Positions 63,219 through 64,000 of a stretch of 64,000 nt of DNA are shown here, one piece after another. The position numbers and the translations under genes were made by a program. The stretch is from Paraflavitalea sp. CAU 1676 (lineage in GTDB: Bacteria > Bacteroidota > Bacteroidia > Chitinophagales > Chitinophagaceae): the NCBI RefSeq assembly GCF_029223285.1, contig NZ_JARHUJ010000001.1, positions 434,001 through 498,000 on the forward strand, given 5' to 3'. The stretch's first letter is position 1. Each line of letters begins with the position of its first letter. The notes beneath the pieces were generated by a model. That model saw nothing but the letters and a program-made list of their open reading frames with translations. It was not told the origin of the DNA and did not search any database.

Positions 63219-63258
63219 GACGACCGACGCGTTCCTGCGTCGGTCGTCTTTTTTTTTT
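63219..63258 (+). terminator. Strong terminator of the SusC/SusD operon
   Basis: Perfect 12-bp stem (GACGACCGACGC with GCGTCGGTCGTC), 6-nt loop, then ten T. Confidence 0.95.
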
Positions 63259-63360
63259 CTGTACATGCCCGGCACGGGCGCAAACGATATGGTGCAAGTC
63301 CCGAACGAACCATGATTGTCTGAAGCGTCGGGCTAATCTGGTCTGGAAGGGGGTATGAAA

Positions 63361-63391
63361 AGCAAAAAGCGCCGGTTAGGCGCTTTTTGCT
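63361..63391. terminator. Terminator next to the tRNA gene
   Basis: Perfect 13-bp stem (AGCAAAAAGCGCC with GGCGCTTTTTGCT), 5-nt loop. It lies 23 bases after the 3' end of the minus-strand tRNA gene and the arms give T-runs on both strands. Confidence 0.8.
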
Positions 63392-63414
63392 TTTCCCTCG
63401 GATAGGGCTCTCTG

Positions 63415-63486
63415 TGGCTTCGCCAGGAATCGAACCTGGATCTGGAGCTTCGGAAACTCTTATACTATCCATTGTACTACGAAGCC
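63415..63486 (-). tRNA. tRNA-Arg (anticodon CCG)
   Basis: Read on the minus strand: acceptor GGCTTCG pairs with CGAAGCC, D stem GTAC/GTAT, anticodon loop TTCCGAA with CCG at 34-36, T arm CCAGG-TTCGATT-CCTGG. The 3' CCA is not encoded, and 27-43 is an A-C mismatch. The anticodon reads CGG (Arg). Length 72 bases including the discriminator A. Confidence 0.9.
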
Positions 63487-63493
63487 AATTACA

Positions 63494-64000
63494 CTATTTG
63501 ATCAGTCCGCCAACGTTGCTCGCAAAGATTTTTACGGCAATGGCCAGCAAAATTACGCCAAAAAACTTTCTCACCGCTAATAATCCTGCCGGTCCTAAAA
63601 GTTTCGCAATATAATTCAGGGATTTCAAAACGAGGAAAACAATTATCAGGTTGATCAAAATGCCGAAAAGCACCGTCCATTGGTTGTAATTGGCCGACAG
63701 GGAAATGATGGTGGTCAACGTACCGGAACCGGCGATCAGCGGAAAAGCTATCGGAACCACCGTACCGGATTTATGATCCGCATCACTTTTGATGAATTCC
63801 ACGCCCAGCACCATTTCCAGCCCCAGAATAAAGATCACGATGGATCCCCCTACTGCAAAGGAGCGCACATCCAGTCCCAATATTTGAAGGAATTTTTCAC
63901 CCGTCAGCAAGAACAGGATCATCAATCCGCCCGAAACCAGTGTGGCCTTGATCTCATCGATGCCCCCCATCTTTTTCTTCAGGGTGATCAATAAGGGAAT
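63494..64000 (-). CDS. MarC-family membrane protein (5' end outside window)
   Basis: The frame is open to the right edge of the window, so the start is beyond base 64000. The visible part has about five hydrophobic segments and family signs: FAVGGSIVIFILGLEMVLG, DHKSGTVVPIAFPLIAGSGT and LGPAGLLAVRKFFGVILLAIAVK, as in MarC/YhgN proteins. These are inner-membrane proteins of unsettled function, once linked to multiple antibiotic resistance. It ends 8 bases from the tRNA gene. Confidence 0.9.
   Translation of the reverse strand: MPLLITLKKKMGGIDEIKATLVSGGLMILFLLTGEKFLQILGLDVRSFAVGGSIVIFILGLEMVLGVEFIKSDADHKSGTVVPIAFPLIAGSGTLTTIISLSANYNQWTVLFGILINLIIVFLVLKSLNYIAKLLGPAGLLAVRKFFGVILLAIAVKIFASNVGGLIK

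Noticed and set aside
63119-63472. 117-codon minus-strand frame at the SusD end
   Set aside because: It runs through the tRNA gene, two terminators and the susD 3' end.

Overview
The window comes from a member of the Bacteroidota, most likely family Chitinophagaceae. The main signs are a SusC/SusD pair, a second and third TonB-dependent receptor, DUF4249 and HmuY lipoproteins, a type IX secretion C-terminal sorting domain, a split KdpD, mid-range GC, start codons without clear Shine-Dalgarno sequences, and several TAnnTTTG (-7) promoter boxes. No insertion sequence, phage, CRISPR array or rRNA was seen. One tRNA gene is present near the right end.

Layout. 1-4.2 kb: the 3' part of an Rhs/YD-repeat gene whose tip carries a colicin E3-like 16S rRNA nuclease domain, followed directly by a small AT-rich gene that is the likely immunity gene. 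4.2-12.5 kb: housekeeping genes (TlpA-like lipoprotein, gatB, a PDZ protein, alaS, an M23 peptidase). 12.7-21.2 kb: a complete haem uptake locus (AraC regulator with a cysteine cluster, TonB receptor, HmuY, HmuT, HmuU, HmuV, HmuS and a small CxxC protein). 21.6-27.8 kb: a carotenoid locus headed by a CarH/LitR-like MerR-B12 regulator and an ECF sigma factor, then crtI, crtB, idi, crtZ and crtY, predicted to make zeaxanthin in response to light. 28.0-30.0 kb: a secreted clan GH-A-like glycosidase with a T9SS tail.

30.0-42.7 kb: an unusual potassium (Kdp) region. It has an NtrC-type sigma-54 response regulator, dctA on the opposite strand, then a long plus-strand run: two unrecognised small membrane peptides, kdpF, kdpA, kdpB, kdpC, a BBP2-like porin, a DUF7674-like protein, a GNAT acetyltransferase with a cysteine cluster, a free-standing N-terminal KdpD (KdpD plus Usp domains) and a separate HAMP/PAS histidine kinase. 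A good -24/-12 sigma-54 promoter lies just upstream of the first small peptide, which links the response regulator to kdp in place of a KdpE.

42.7-57.6 kb: a DUF6265-like protein; a minus-strand operon of a secreted protein, STN-type TonB receptor, DUF4249 lipoprotein and macroglobulin-like protein; a beta-barrel protein; a DUF5009 acyltransferase-like membrane protein; an M28 peptidase; and a lipoprotein/ECF sigma/membrane-anchored anti-sigma-like set. 58.5-63.2 kb: a SusC/SusD pair with a strong terminator. 63.4-64.0 kb: tRNA-Arg(CCG) and the 3' part of a MarC-family gene.

Three long intergenic gaps (8.4, 43.0 and 57.8 kb) each hold a degenerate tandem array with an exact 11-bp period. The unit sequence differs between sites but the period does not, and I know of no named element that fits.
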